From Colivivens sp963645405 (GTDB lineage Bacteria; Bacteroidota; Bacteroidia; Bacteroidales; Bacteroidaceae), in assembly GCA_963645405.1 (NCBI GenBank), contig CAVISR010000050.1:1-21884 (forward strand): 21,884 nt of DNA, written 5' to 3'. Shown here in pieces: positions 14,419 to 21,810 of this stretch (positions are counted from its first letter, which is position 1; each line of letters opens with the position of its first letter). A program made the translations under genes and the position numbers. The notes below the pieces were generated by a model. The model was not told where the DNA came from. It did no database searches and saw only the letters and a program-made list of their open reading frames with translations.

Positions 14419-14655
14419 CGTTTCTTCACCACATTTTATAAAATCAGTAGTGAAAGAGCAGTTTGCATGAACCAAATGGCTGTGCGGACAAATTTGGGGA
14501 GCAGCTACAAACGCCGGAATCATGCGGAGCAAATTCGGGATGAACTGGTCCGATGCCGGACACTTCTTTGAACTTTGTCATTGCACATTCTACAATGGCA
14601 TGGGGTGTTGCAAAATCAATAAAATGGTGCCGGCACAAAAAAAACGGGTCAATTA
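14419..14655. other. Divergent intergenic region, no gene seen
   Basis: Together with the flanking promoters this fills the 415 bases between the GH51 start (14318) and the pruA start (14734). Short frames exist on both strands but have no coding character or sensible start sites. I see no strong palindrome, riboswitch-like fold or repeat. It may carry operators for GH51 or pruA, but none can be named. Confidence 0.5.
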
Positions 14656-14687
14656 TTTGCTTTTGTTTTGTCAAAAATATAACTTTG
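14656..14687 (+). promoter_or_regulatory. Putative promoter of pruA
   Basis: TAACTTTG at 14680-14687 and TTTG at 14656-14659, spacer 20, 46 bases before the pruA ATG. This is one of the best matches in the window. Confidence 0.68.
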
Positions 14688-14733
14688 CACATCGAAAATC
14701 AAGTATCAATTTTTTTATTAAAACAAATAGGTA

Positions 14734-16359
14734 ATGAAGAATTCAATTGTAACATTTCCAGTACCGGCAAATGAGCCGGTCAAGAGCTATCTTGAGGGTA
14801 GTCCCGAACGAATTGCACTCGATGCCGAGCTGAAGCGTCAGCACGAAACAGTACTTGACATCCCACTTATCATTGGCGGTAAGGAAATCCGTACTGGCAA
14901 CACTGCGGATGTTGTTTGTCCTCACGACCACAAGCATGTCCTCGCCCACTATCACAAGGCAGGAGAGAAGGAGATAAAGATGGCAATCGACGCTGCAATG
15001 GCAGCCCGCAAGGAGTGGGCAAACACAGACTGGACAGTCCGTGCAGCCATCATCATGAAGTGTGCCGAACTGCTTGCCACCAAGTATCGTCCAATCCTCA
15101 ACGCTGCTACAATGTTGGGACAGAGCAAGAATATCTTCCAGGCAGAAATCGACTCAGCTTGTGAGACCATCGACTTCTTCCGCTACAATGTTCACTATGC
15201 CTCAAAGCTCTACAGCATACAGCCAAAGAACGGCAACGGCGTGATTGACAATACTGAATACCGCCCTCTCGAAGGATTTGTATTGGCTGTCACTCCATTC
15301 AACTTCTCTTCAATCGCTTGTAACCTCAACATGACTCCGGTATTGATGGGTAACACCACAATCTGGAAACCATCGTCAACTGCCATCCTTTCAAACTACT
15401 ACCTGATGCAGTTGTTCAAAGAGGCTGGACTTCCAGACGGAGTTGTAAACTTCGTTCCAAGCCGCGGTTCAGAGATCGGCAAGATTTGCTGTGCAAGCAA
15501 AGACCTCGCAGGTATCCACTTCACAGGTTCAACAGGCACATTCCAGACTCTTTGGAAGTCAGTTGGCGAGAACATCGAGAAGTATGTAAGCTATCCACGC
15601 CTCGTAGGTGAGACAGGTGGTAAGGACTACATCTTCGTTCACCCATCTGCAGATGTCGACGCTGTTGCACACGCTGCATTCACCGGCGCATACGAGTATC
15701 AGGGACAGAAGTGCTCTGCTGCCAGCCGTATGTACATTCCAAAGAGCTTGTGGGGACCAGTGCTCGACAAGATGAAGAAGTTTGCAAGCGAAGTGAAGAT
15801 GGGCGACGTGATGGATTGCCAGAACTACATCAATGCAGTCATCGACGAAACTTCATTCGACAACATCGCTTCTTACATCGAATATGCAAAGGCATCAAAG
15901 GACGCAAAGATCGTGATGGGCGGCAACTACGACAAGAGCGTCGGTTACTTCGTAGAGCCAACAGTCATCGAGACTACAGACCCACACTTCAAGACAATGG
16001 AAGAAGAAATCTTCGGCCCAGTACTCACCGTTTATCCATACGATGACGACAAGGTTGACGAGGCAGTGAAGTATTGCGACACTACTTCTCCATACGGACT
16101 TACCGGTTCAGTATTCGGTCAGGACCGTCTTGCAGTAGAGAAGATTTCCGACGAGTTGTGTTACACAGCTGGAAACTTCTATGTGAACGACCGTCCAACA
16201 GGTGCAGTAGTCGGTCTGCAGCCATTCGGTGGCAGCCGTGCTTCCGGTACAAACGACAAGGCTGGTGGTGAGTTCAACCTCATCCGTTGGGTCCTCCCAC
16301 GCGTAATCAAGGAAACTCTGGTTCCGCCAACAGACTATCGCTACACTTATATGAAATAA
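14734..16359 (+). CDS. pruA: L-glutamate gamma-semialdehyde (P5C) dehydrogenase
   Basis: A 541-residue NAD(P)-dependent aldehyde dehydrogenase of the P5C dehydrogenase group, which oxidises glutamate-5-semialdehyde (from P5C) to glutamate in proline catabolism. Conserved parts are AVTPFNFSSIA with Asn190, FTGSTGTF near 263-270, the general base Glu293 in LVGETGGKDYI, and the nucleophile Cys327 in YQGQKCSAASR, all in the expected order. Length and the N-terminal extension (VPANEPVKSYLEGSPER) fit the stand-alone, eukaryote-like type rather than the PutA fusion. No classical PutA/PRODH proline dehydrogenase lies in the window; the flavoprotein at 18145-21375 is a candidate to supply P5C. The gene has its own promoter and is followed by a good terminator, so it may be mostly monocistronic. 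Confidence 0.95.
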   Translation: MKNSIVTFPVPANEPVKSYLEGSPERIALDAELKRQHETVLDIPLIIGGKEIRTGNTADVVCPHDHKHVLAHYHKAGEKEIKMAIDAAMAARKEWANTDWTVRAAIIMKCAELLATKYRPILNAATMLGQSKNIFQAEIDSACETIDFFRYNVHYASKLYSIQPKNGNGVIDNTEYRPLEGFVLAVTPFNFSSIACNLNMTPVLMGNTTIWKPSSTAILSNYYLMQLFKEAGLPDGVVNFVPSRGSEIGKICCASKDLAGIHFTGSTGTFQTLWKSVGENIEKYVSYPRLVGETGGKDYIFVHPSADVDAVAHAAFTGAYEYQGQKCSAASRMYIPKSLWGPVLDKMKKFASEVKMGDVMDCQNYINAVIDETSFDNIASYIEYAKASKDAKIVMGGNYDKSVGYFVEPTVIETTDPHFKTMEEEIFGPVLTVYPYDDDKVDEAVKYCDTTSPYGLTGSVFGQDRLAVEKISDELCYTAGNFYVNDRPTGAVVGLQPFGGSRASGTNDKAGGEFNLIRWVLPRVIKETLVPPTDYRYTYMK

Positions 16360-16384
16360 TATAACAGTGTAAAAACAGACAAAT

Positions 16385-16420
16385 CCCCTCTTCTGGTAAG
16401 GGAGAGGGGGTTTTCCTTTT
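16385..16420 (+). terminator. Rho-independent terminator after pruA
   Basis: CCCCTC (16385-16390) pairs with GAGGGG (16404-16409), followed by GTTTTCCTTTT. It lies 25 bases after the pruA stop. TACCTTTT at 16424-16431, one base off TAnnTTTG, could be the -7 box of the next gene. Confidence 0.8.
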
Positions 16421-16463
16421 CGATACCTTTTTTTACACACACACACCATCAATTCAATCCAAA

Positions 16464-18062
16464 ATGAAACATACCTTATTATCATGCATAGCTTTAGGCA
16501 TGTGTTCTTTGCTAAGCCAGGCACAGACAATAAGCACTCCGCCTGCAGACCTTGGGCTTGACGCCTACTATGTGAAGTATATGAACTGCAAGGGCATTCA
16601 TATCGTTACGGGCGACAAAGCACCCGACAGTTGCATGACCAAAGTCTACAAGCAGATTGATGCCATGACCGGCATGCTGTCCGATGAAGTCCTGAAGAAG
16701 ATTGTCAGCTACAATCCGCGCATTGTGGTCATGGGACGCTACGAAGGAATAACCGAACTGCCGGAATACAGGAACTATCCGGGAATCCAGCCCTATTGGG
16801 ACATCCATTTCCGTGGAATGGCAGCAACAGAAGACTTGCCGGTGACTCTTGCCGCAGAGGAGAACGTGCTTGCTTATCAGATTGACCCCAATTATGCAGA
16901 AGACATTTTGGTGAAGTATTTTGCCAAGACAATATTCAACCTGGGAATCAACAAGGTGAATCCAGCTGCAGAGAAGCAACTGTTCGACCTGCACACGAAA
17001 GCCCTCAGGGAAGGCAAATACCACGACACATATTCTGCCGGCAACATGCTTGACTATTTCGCAGAGGGAGTTCAGGACTGGCTTGATGTCAATGCCGAGA
17101 CACCACTGCCAAACGGAGAGCACAACTGGGTGAACACAAGAGACGACCTGAAGAAATATGATGCAGGACTCTATGATTTCATTGCGAAATACTTTGATGC
17201 CGGTGTAGCTTACTGCAGCAACCATCCGAAGGCAAACCTATATAAGAAGAACGATGTCAAGGCATATAATAAAACAAATAAGGAGAAGAAGCTGAACATC
17301 GATGTGCCGGAATGCAAGATTGAACCGGTATCGGCAGAGTTGGCTTCACGTCTCCACCTCGACACAAGATTCTACAAGAAACACGTGGACTGCAACGGAA
17401 TCCACATCCTGTCGTCCGACCAAGTACCCGACAGCGCTGTTGCACAGGCTTACAAGACCGTGTATTGCATGACAAGCATGCTGCCCGACGAAGTGCGCAA
17501 AAGTATGGCGAAGGTCGACACAAGGGTAGTGGTCATGGGACAGAAGGAAGTGACCATCCAAGTGCCAGAGCACAGCGGAATGAAACACGACCGCAGCCTC
17601 AACTGGAATCTGCGTGCACGCGGACTGGGAGGAACTCTCGAAGAACCTATCACATCGTGTGCTGAAGAGAATATCATGGCTTATCCTTGGGACAAATATC
17701 ATGCCGAGGACATCCTTATCCATGAATTCTCACATTCCATCCATCTGATTGGAATTCTGCAGGTGGACCCAACCATCAACGACCAACTCCAGGACCTGTT
17801 GACACAGGCACTGAAGGAAGGCAAATGGAAGGACACTTATGCAGGAACAGTGTATGAGGAATACTGGGCAGAGGGAGTCCAGGATTGGTTCAACGTCAAC
17901 GCTGAAGTGGCAGCGCCCGATGGCAAACACAATCAGGTCAATACAAGAGAGGAACTCAAGAAGTACGACCCGCGCCTTTACAAGCTCATCTCGAAGTACT
18001 TCCCAGAGACAAATGCCCAAATCGGCAAGCACAAGAAGGTGAACAATTATAAAATCAAATAA
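16464..18062 (+). CDS. Secreted tandem zincin-like protein, first copy lacking the HExxH motif
   Basis: A 532-residue protein with signal peptide MKHTLLSCIALGMCSLLSQA. The mature chain is a head-to-tail duplication: module 1 about 33-265 and module 2 about 300-525, with offset 268-269. Paired motifs include KGIHIVTGDKAPDS/NGIHILSSDQVPDS, AEENVLAY/AEENIMAY, YAEDIL/HAEDIL and AEGVQDWL/AEGVQDWF. Module 2 has HEFSH (420-424) and a downstream EEYWAEG (Glu470), consistent with a gluzincin-type zinc metallopeptidase; module 1 has KYFAK (151-155) at the aligned positions but keeps the later Glu201. So module 1 cannot be a normal zinc peptidase. The fold resembles fungal and bacterial HEFxH proteins of the lethal-factor-like type, a remembered similarity only; substrate unknown. 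It lies 82 bases before the large flavoprotein with no obvious promoter between, so the two may be co-transcribed. Confidence 0.85.
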   Translation: MKHTLLSCIALGMCSLLSQAQTISTPPADLGLDAYYVKYMNCKGIHIVTGDKAPDSCMTKVYKQIDAMTGMLSDEVLKKIVSYNPRIVVMGRYEGITELPEYRNYPGIQPYWDIHFRGMAATEDLPVTLAAEENVLAYQIDPNYAEDILVKYFAKTIFNLGINKVNPAAEKQLFDLHTKALREGKYHDTYSAGNMLDYFAEGVQDWLDVNAETPLPNGEHNWVNTRDDLKKYDAGLYDFIAKYFDAGVAYCSNHPKANLYKKNDVKAYNKTNKEKKLNIDVPECKIEPVSAELASRLHLDTRFYKKHVDCNGIHILSSDQVPDSAVAQAYKTVYCMTSMLPDEVRKSMAKVDTRVVVMGQKEVTIQVPEHSGMKHDRSLNWNLRARGLGGTLEEPITSCAEENIMAYPWDKYHAEDILIHEFSHSIHLIGILQVDPTINDQLQDLLTQALKEGKWKDTYAGTVYEEYWAEGVQDWFNVNAEVAAPDGKHNQVNTREELKKYDPRLYKLISKYFPETNAQIGKHKKVNNYKIK

Positions 18063-18144
18063 CAAATACAGTCGGCTGGTTCCGTGAAATCCAATGGAGA
18101 GATTCCACAGAACTTGCCATTAACCATTCCTAATTAATAAAGCC

Positions 18145-21100
18145 ATGTATAAAATTACTGATCATCCCATCTTGGATCTTCCAGAAGAAGACCTTGTGGA
18201 ATTTTTGTATGAAGGCCATACTGTCGTAGGACAGAAAGGAAAGACAATTGCAGCTGCACTCCATCAGGCAGGTTTCCCGGTTCACAGCCATAGTCTGACT
18301 GGCAGAAACAGAAGCCTTGGCTGTGGCATCGGCAAGTGTGGAGCATGCGAGATGCTTGTCGACGGACAAATCCGCCGTATCTGCATCACCAATGTCGACG
18401 GAGTGAAAGAGGTACGCGAGATTCCGAAAGGATATGAGCCGCCTTACTCTGAAAACCCACAGAAGGAAGTAAAGATTTACAAGACCAAAGTCGCAATCAT
18501 CGGTGCAGGACCTGCCGGTCTTGCCTGCCGTGAGAAACTGAACGAGCTGGGCATCGACAATCTTGTGATTGACAGCAATGCATCAATCGGCGGTCAGTTC
18601 AACATGCAGACCCACCAGTTCTTCTTCTTCGAGAAAGAGCGCAAGTTCGGCGGCATGCGAGGTTTCGACATTGCAAAGACTCTTGCCGGCGACAACCAGG
18701 AGGGAATCTTGCTGAACAACACCGTATGGGACTTGCTCGAAGGAAAGCGCGTTGCACTGAAGAATATCGTAACCCAGGAAATCAGTTATGTGGATGCCGA
18801 CCAGTTGGTGGTTGCCACTGGAGCCGTGCCGTTTATGCCGTCATTTGAAAACGACGATGTGCCGGGAGTCTACACTGCTGCTGTGTTCCAGAAGATGATG
18901 AACCAGGAACAGACCTTGCTTGGCAAGAAAGTTCTGACAGTAGGTGCAGGCAATATCGGTTACCTGACCAGCTATCAGGCAGTGCAGGCTGGAGCCACAA
19001 TCAAGGCAATCATCGAAGGAATGGACCACGAGGGAGGTTTCCCAGTTCAGGCAAACCGTGTACGCCGTCTGGGCATTCCAATCATCACATCACATGTCCT
19101 GTTGAAGGCTTTGCCAAATGATGACCACACTGGCATCAAGGGTGCTGTGGTGGCTGAATGCAAGAACTTCAAGCCGATACCGGGCACTGAGCGTGTGATT
19201 GACGACATCGACATAATAAACATCTGTACTGGTCTGATGCCGGACAACCAGCTCCTGACCAAGGGCAAGGACGTGTTTGGCAGATTCACCTACGGCTGCG
19301 GCGATGCCATACGCATTGGCGAAGGAACAAGTGCTGTGTTGCGCGGAAAGCAAGTTGCATTTGAAGTGGCTCAAGACGCAGGAGTTCGCTACGACTACAA
19401 TGAATATCTTGAAGTGTCAAGGCAGTATATCGACTCTCAGCAGCGTCCGGTACGCATATTGGAACAGCCCAATCTGCCGAGCAAGGAGCGCCAGGAAATC
19501 AAGCCGTTCGTACAGATTGACTGTCTCTATGGCTTTGCCTGCAATCCGTGTACATTCTCTTGTCCGCAACATGCCATCACAAAACCTTCCACGTCAAGCG
19601 TGCCTGTAGTCGACTACGACAAGTGTATCGGCTGCATGCAGTGCGTCAACCACTGTCCTGGACTTGCCATCTTCGGCTACGACAAGAAGAATAATAAGGT
19701 GTTCCTGCCTGTTGAATACAATGTCAGCGAAGGTTGCGACGTAGACCTTGTCAACAACAATGGTGCACCGGTAGGCGTGGGCAAGATTGAGAAGGTGCTG
19801 AAGAAGGACAACAAGACCAATGTTGCAAGAGTGAAGGTGGAAGAGGCTACAGCCCTGACCGACATAAAGGGATTGATTGTAAAGGCAAATGAACATGAGC
19901 ATATCCAGCCAAAGGCACTCGACGAGAAAGCGGCAGAAGAAGCACCTTCATACGTTTGCCATTGCGAGGATATCGACATAAAGCGGATTCTTGAAGTAGT
20001 GGGCGACCGCAAGTTCATCTCCGTCGACGAGCTGAAGCACGTCACCCGTATGGGTATGGGCCCGTGCCGCGGAAAGCGCTGTGTGCAGCGTGCACGCCAG
20101 ATGTTGCGCTCTTACGGAGTGGAACTCACCGGCGAATCAACCCCACGTGCACCGCTTGCCAACCAGTTGACTCTTGGCGATGTCTACAATGCAAAGGCAA
20201 AGGAAGTGTTTGAGTATGCACGCACGTCAAGCCGCCCGAAGGAAGAGCACATAGAGGTTCTGATTGCAGGTGGCGGTATGGCAGGAAGCGCCTTGTTCCG
20301 TTATTTTGCAGAGGCAGGCAAGAAACCAGTGCTCATCAATCACGACAGAGGTTCATCGTGGAGATGTATCGGCGGCGGACGTCCGGCATTCTCCAACCCT
20401 GACATCTCCGATATTGCCAACCATGCACTTGAGATATTCAAGGACGACCAGGCACACTGCAATATCGACCTGAAGATGACACGCTACATCAATCTTGTAC
20501 ACGACGACGCAACCTACAAGTCGCTGGATGCTTCTCGCGCATGGAGCGATGCTTATATGATTGACCGCAAAGACTTCCCGAAGGAGATTTCCCCACAATG
20601 GAACATGAACAACAAGGCATATTCACACGCCCTCATATCCAACGGTTGCTGGCAGGCAACACCGGGAAAGACCATTGAATACGTACGCACAGTGGCAATC
20701 CAGCACGGAGGCACTCTCATGGAGGATTGCGAGTTGATTCATGTGGAGAAGAATTCCGACGGACACAAGGCATTGGTGAAAGCTCACGACGGCAAGTACA
20801 TCGAGTTCACCTGCGACCATTTCGTCAATTCCATGGGTTATGGCAGTGAAAAGTTCACCGACATGCTTGGCATCGACACCCAGCTCTATCCGGTGAAGCA
20901 CCAGGCATTCATCACACGCCGTTTGCCGAACCTTGGACCTAACGGTGACTCGCTCGACATGATTATCGACCGCCGTCACTACAAGGGATTCAATGCAGTC
21001 TACGGACAGCAGTTCCTGCACACAGGTCAGATCATCGGATGTGCATCGCCCGACTGCGATTCAGCAGAGGCAGGCAAGAACCTCAAGTACAACAGCAAGG

Positions 21101-21375
21101 AATTCCTGCAGATTGTGAGCGAAGTCTTTGCCGACTGGATTCCGAACCTTGCATCAGTAGGTTTCCATGCCACATGGGCAGGCTACTATATCGAACCACG
21201 CTATATTGTGGATCCGGAAGTGGGATTGCTCACAGGTTTGCGCGGACATGGCTTCATGCTGAGCCAGTATCTTGCCAAACTGTATGTGGACAAGTATCTC
21301 GGAAAACCAGTTCCGTCCTACATGAAAGACTTGGCACTTACAGGCAAGGGACTCAGCGAGAATGCCTTCCAGTAA
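18145..21375 (+). CDS. Multi-cofactor FAD/Fe-S oxidoreductase, fused HcnABC / dye-linked proline dehydrogenase-like
   Basis: A 1076-residue cytoplasmic-looking protein. In order: (1) [2Fe-2S] domain about 19-95 with Cys60, 65, 68 and 80 in GCGIGKCGACEM...RRIC; (2) two-dinucleotide-binding flavin domain about 114-410 with GAGPAG (120-125), VVATGAVP and GAGNIG (267-272); (3) ferredoxin domain with CLYGFACNPCTFSCP (Cys460, 466, 469, 473) and CIGCMQCVNHCP (494, 497, 500, 504); (4) BFD-like [2Fe-2S] domain with Cys605, 607, 641 and 646; (5) DAO/SoxB-like FAD domain about 702-1060 with AGGGMAGSA, KHQAFIT (918-924), TWAGYY (1010-1015) and GHGFM (1034-1038). Motifs in (5) match my memory of the archaeal dye-linked L-proline dehydrogenase beta subunit. 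Proximity to pruA supports an amino- or imino-acid dehydrogenase role, most simply proline to P5C; sarcosine, glycine or another imino acid is also possible. Domain calls are firm, the substrate is inference. Confidence 0.88.
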   Translation: MYKITDHPILDLPEEDLVEFLYEGHTVVGQKGKTIAAALHQAGFPVHSHSLTGRNRSLGCGIGKCGACEMLVDGQIRRICITNVDGVKEVREIPKGYEPPYSENPQKEVKIYKTKVAIIGAGPAGLACREKLNELGIDNLVIDSNASIGGQFNMQTHQFFFFEKERKFGGMRGFDIAKTLAGDNQEGILLNNTVWDLLEGKRVALKNIVTQEISYVDADQLVVATGAVPFMPSFENDDVPGVYTAAVFQKMMNQEQTLLGKKVLTVGAGNIGYLTSYQAVQAGATIKAIIEGMDHEGGFPVQANRVRRLGIPIITSHVLLKALPNDDHTGIKGAVVAECKNFKPIPGTERVIDDIDIINICTGLMPDNQLLTKGKDVFGRFTYGCGDAIRIGEGTSAVLRGKQVAFEVAQDAGVRYDYNEYLEVSRQYIDSQQRPVRILEQPNLPSKERQEIKPFVQIDCLYGFACNPCTFSCPQHAITKPSTSSVPVVDYDKCIGCMQCVNHCPGLAIFGYDKKNNKVFLPVEYNVSEGCDVDLVNNNGAPVGVGKIEKVLKKDNKTNVARVKVEEATALTDIKGLIVKANEHEHIQPKALDEKAAEEAPSYVCHCEDIDIKRILEVVGDRKFISVDELKHVTRMGMGPCRGKRCVQRARQMLRSYGVELTGESTPRAPLANQLTLGDVYNAKAKEVFEYARTSSRPKEEHIEVLIAGGGMAGSALFRYFAEAGKKPVLINHDRGSSWRCIGGGRPAFSNPDISDIANHALEIFKDDQAHCNIDLKMTRYINLVHDDATYKSLDASRAWSDAYMIDRKDFPKEISPQWNMNNKAYSHALISNGCWQATPGKTIEYVRTVAIQHGGTLMEDCELIHVEKNSDGHKALVKAHDGKYIEFTCDHFVNSMGYGSEKFTDMLGIDTQLYPVKHQAFITRRLPNLGPNGDSLDMIIDRRHYKGFNAVYGQQFLHTGQIIGCASPDCDSAEAGKNLKYNSKEFLQIVSEVFADWIPNLASVGFHATWAGYYIEPRYIVDPEVGLLTGLRGHGFMLSQYLAKLYVDKYLGKPVPSYMKDLALTGKGLSENAFQ

Positions 21376-21454
21376 TCTGCACATAGTTATCAGCACATTG
21401 ATATCTTTCAGATACACGGACTTGTGAACCCGACATTCACAGTCCAATAATACG

Positions 21455-21500
21455 ACAGCCCTATAAGAACAGCAAAGTCTTGTAGGGCTGTTTGTTGTTT
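21455..21500 (+). terminator. Rho-independent terminator after the large flavoprotein
   Basis: ACAGCCCTA (21455-21463) pairs with TAGGGCTGT (21483-21491) and the stem extends inward by five pairs including one G-T, with a nine-base loop. It is followed by TTGTTGTTTG. It lies 79 bases after the stop codon. Confidence 0.88.
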
Positions 21501-21527
21501 GTCATTTCACGGAAGCGCGATTTCTAT

Positions 21528-21745
21528 TAGCGAGTTGGCGCTCGAACGTCATTGTACTAGGAGCCAGCCCTCTCCGAGGGCGTTAAAGCGAGCGCTGGCT
21601 TTGTGGGCTGTAATATAGCGAGCATTGTCGAGTGCATTGCAATAGGAGCCAGCTCTCTCCGAGAGCGTCAAAGCGAACGCAGGCTTGTGCGAGGCAAAAT
21701 ATGCGAGCGTTGTTCGGGTGCACCAGCAATAGGAGCTGGCTCCTG
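21528..21745. repeat. Dispersed hairpin repeat family, cluster B
   Basis: Two full units of 88 and 86 bases (21528-21615, 21616-21701) and a third truncated one (from 21702), each beginning TAGCGAG or TGCGAG. Core hairpins are GCCCTC-TCC-GAGGGC at 21567-21581 and GCTCTC-TCC-GAGAGC at 21652-21666. In unit 1 AGCCAGC before the core can also pair with GCTGGCT after it. Unit 3 instead has AGGAGCTGGCTCCT (21731-21744), as if the left flank were joined to its own inverse. The 21376-21810 stretch holds only this cluster and the terminators; no gene is convincing. Confidence 0.92.
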
Positions 21746-21786
21746 GCAATTGTTCCAATAAGTCAAAGAACGGGGGCAAACAAGCG

Positions 21787-21805
21787 AAGGGGCATGAAGC
21801 CCCTT
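21787..21805 (-). terminator. Hairpin terminator for the gene at the right edge
   Basis: AAGGGGC (21787-21793) pairs with GCCCCTT (21799-21805) around a five-base loop. It lies five bases after the stop of the minus-strand gene at 21811, and the minus strand continues CGCTTGTTTG. It might also act on plus-strand transcripts. Confidence 0.7.
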
Positions 21806-21810
21806 TGCTG

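Noticed and set aside
14319..14432. 38-residue N-terminal extension of the GH51 enzyme
   Set aside because: It would place a charged stretch before the signal peptide and start upstream of the predicted promoter.
14444..14692. Minus-strand 82-codon frame in the GH51-pruA gap
   Set aside because: It covers the pruA promoter, has mixed composition with many Cys/His/Pro, and no promoter or start support.
21549..21779. Minus-strand frame within repeat cluster B
   Set aside because: It spans two repeat units in different contexts; the sequence is better explained by the noncoding hairpin repeat.
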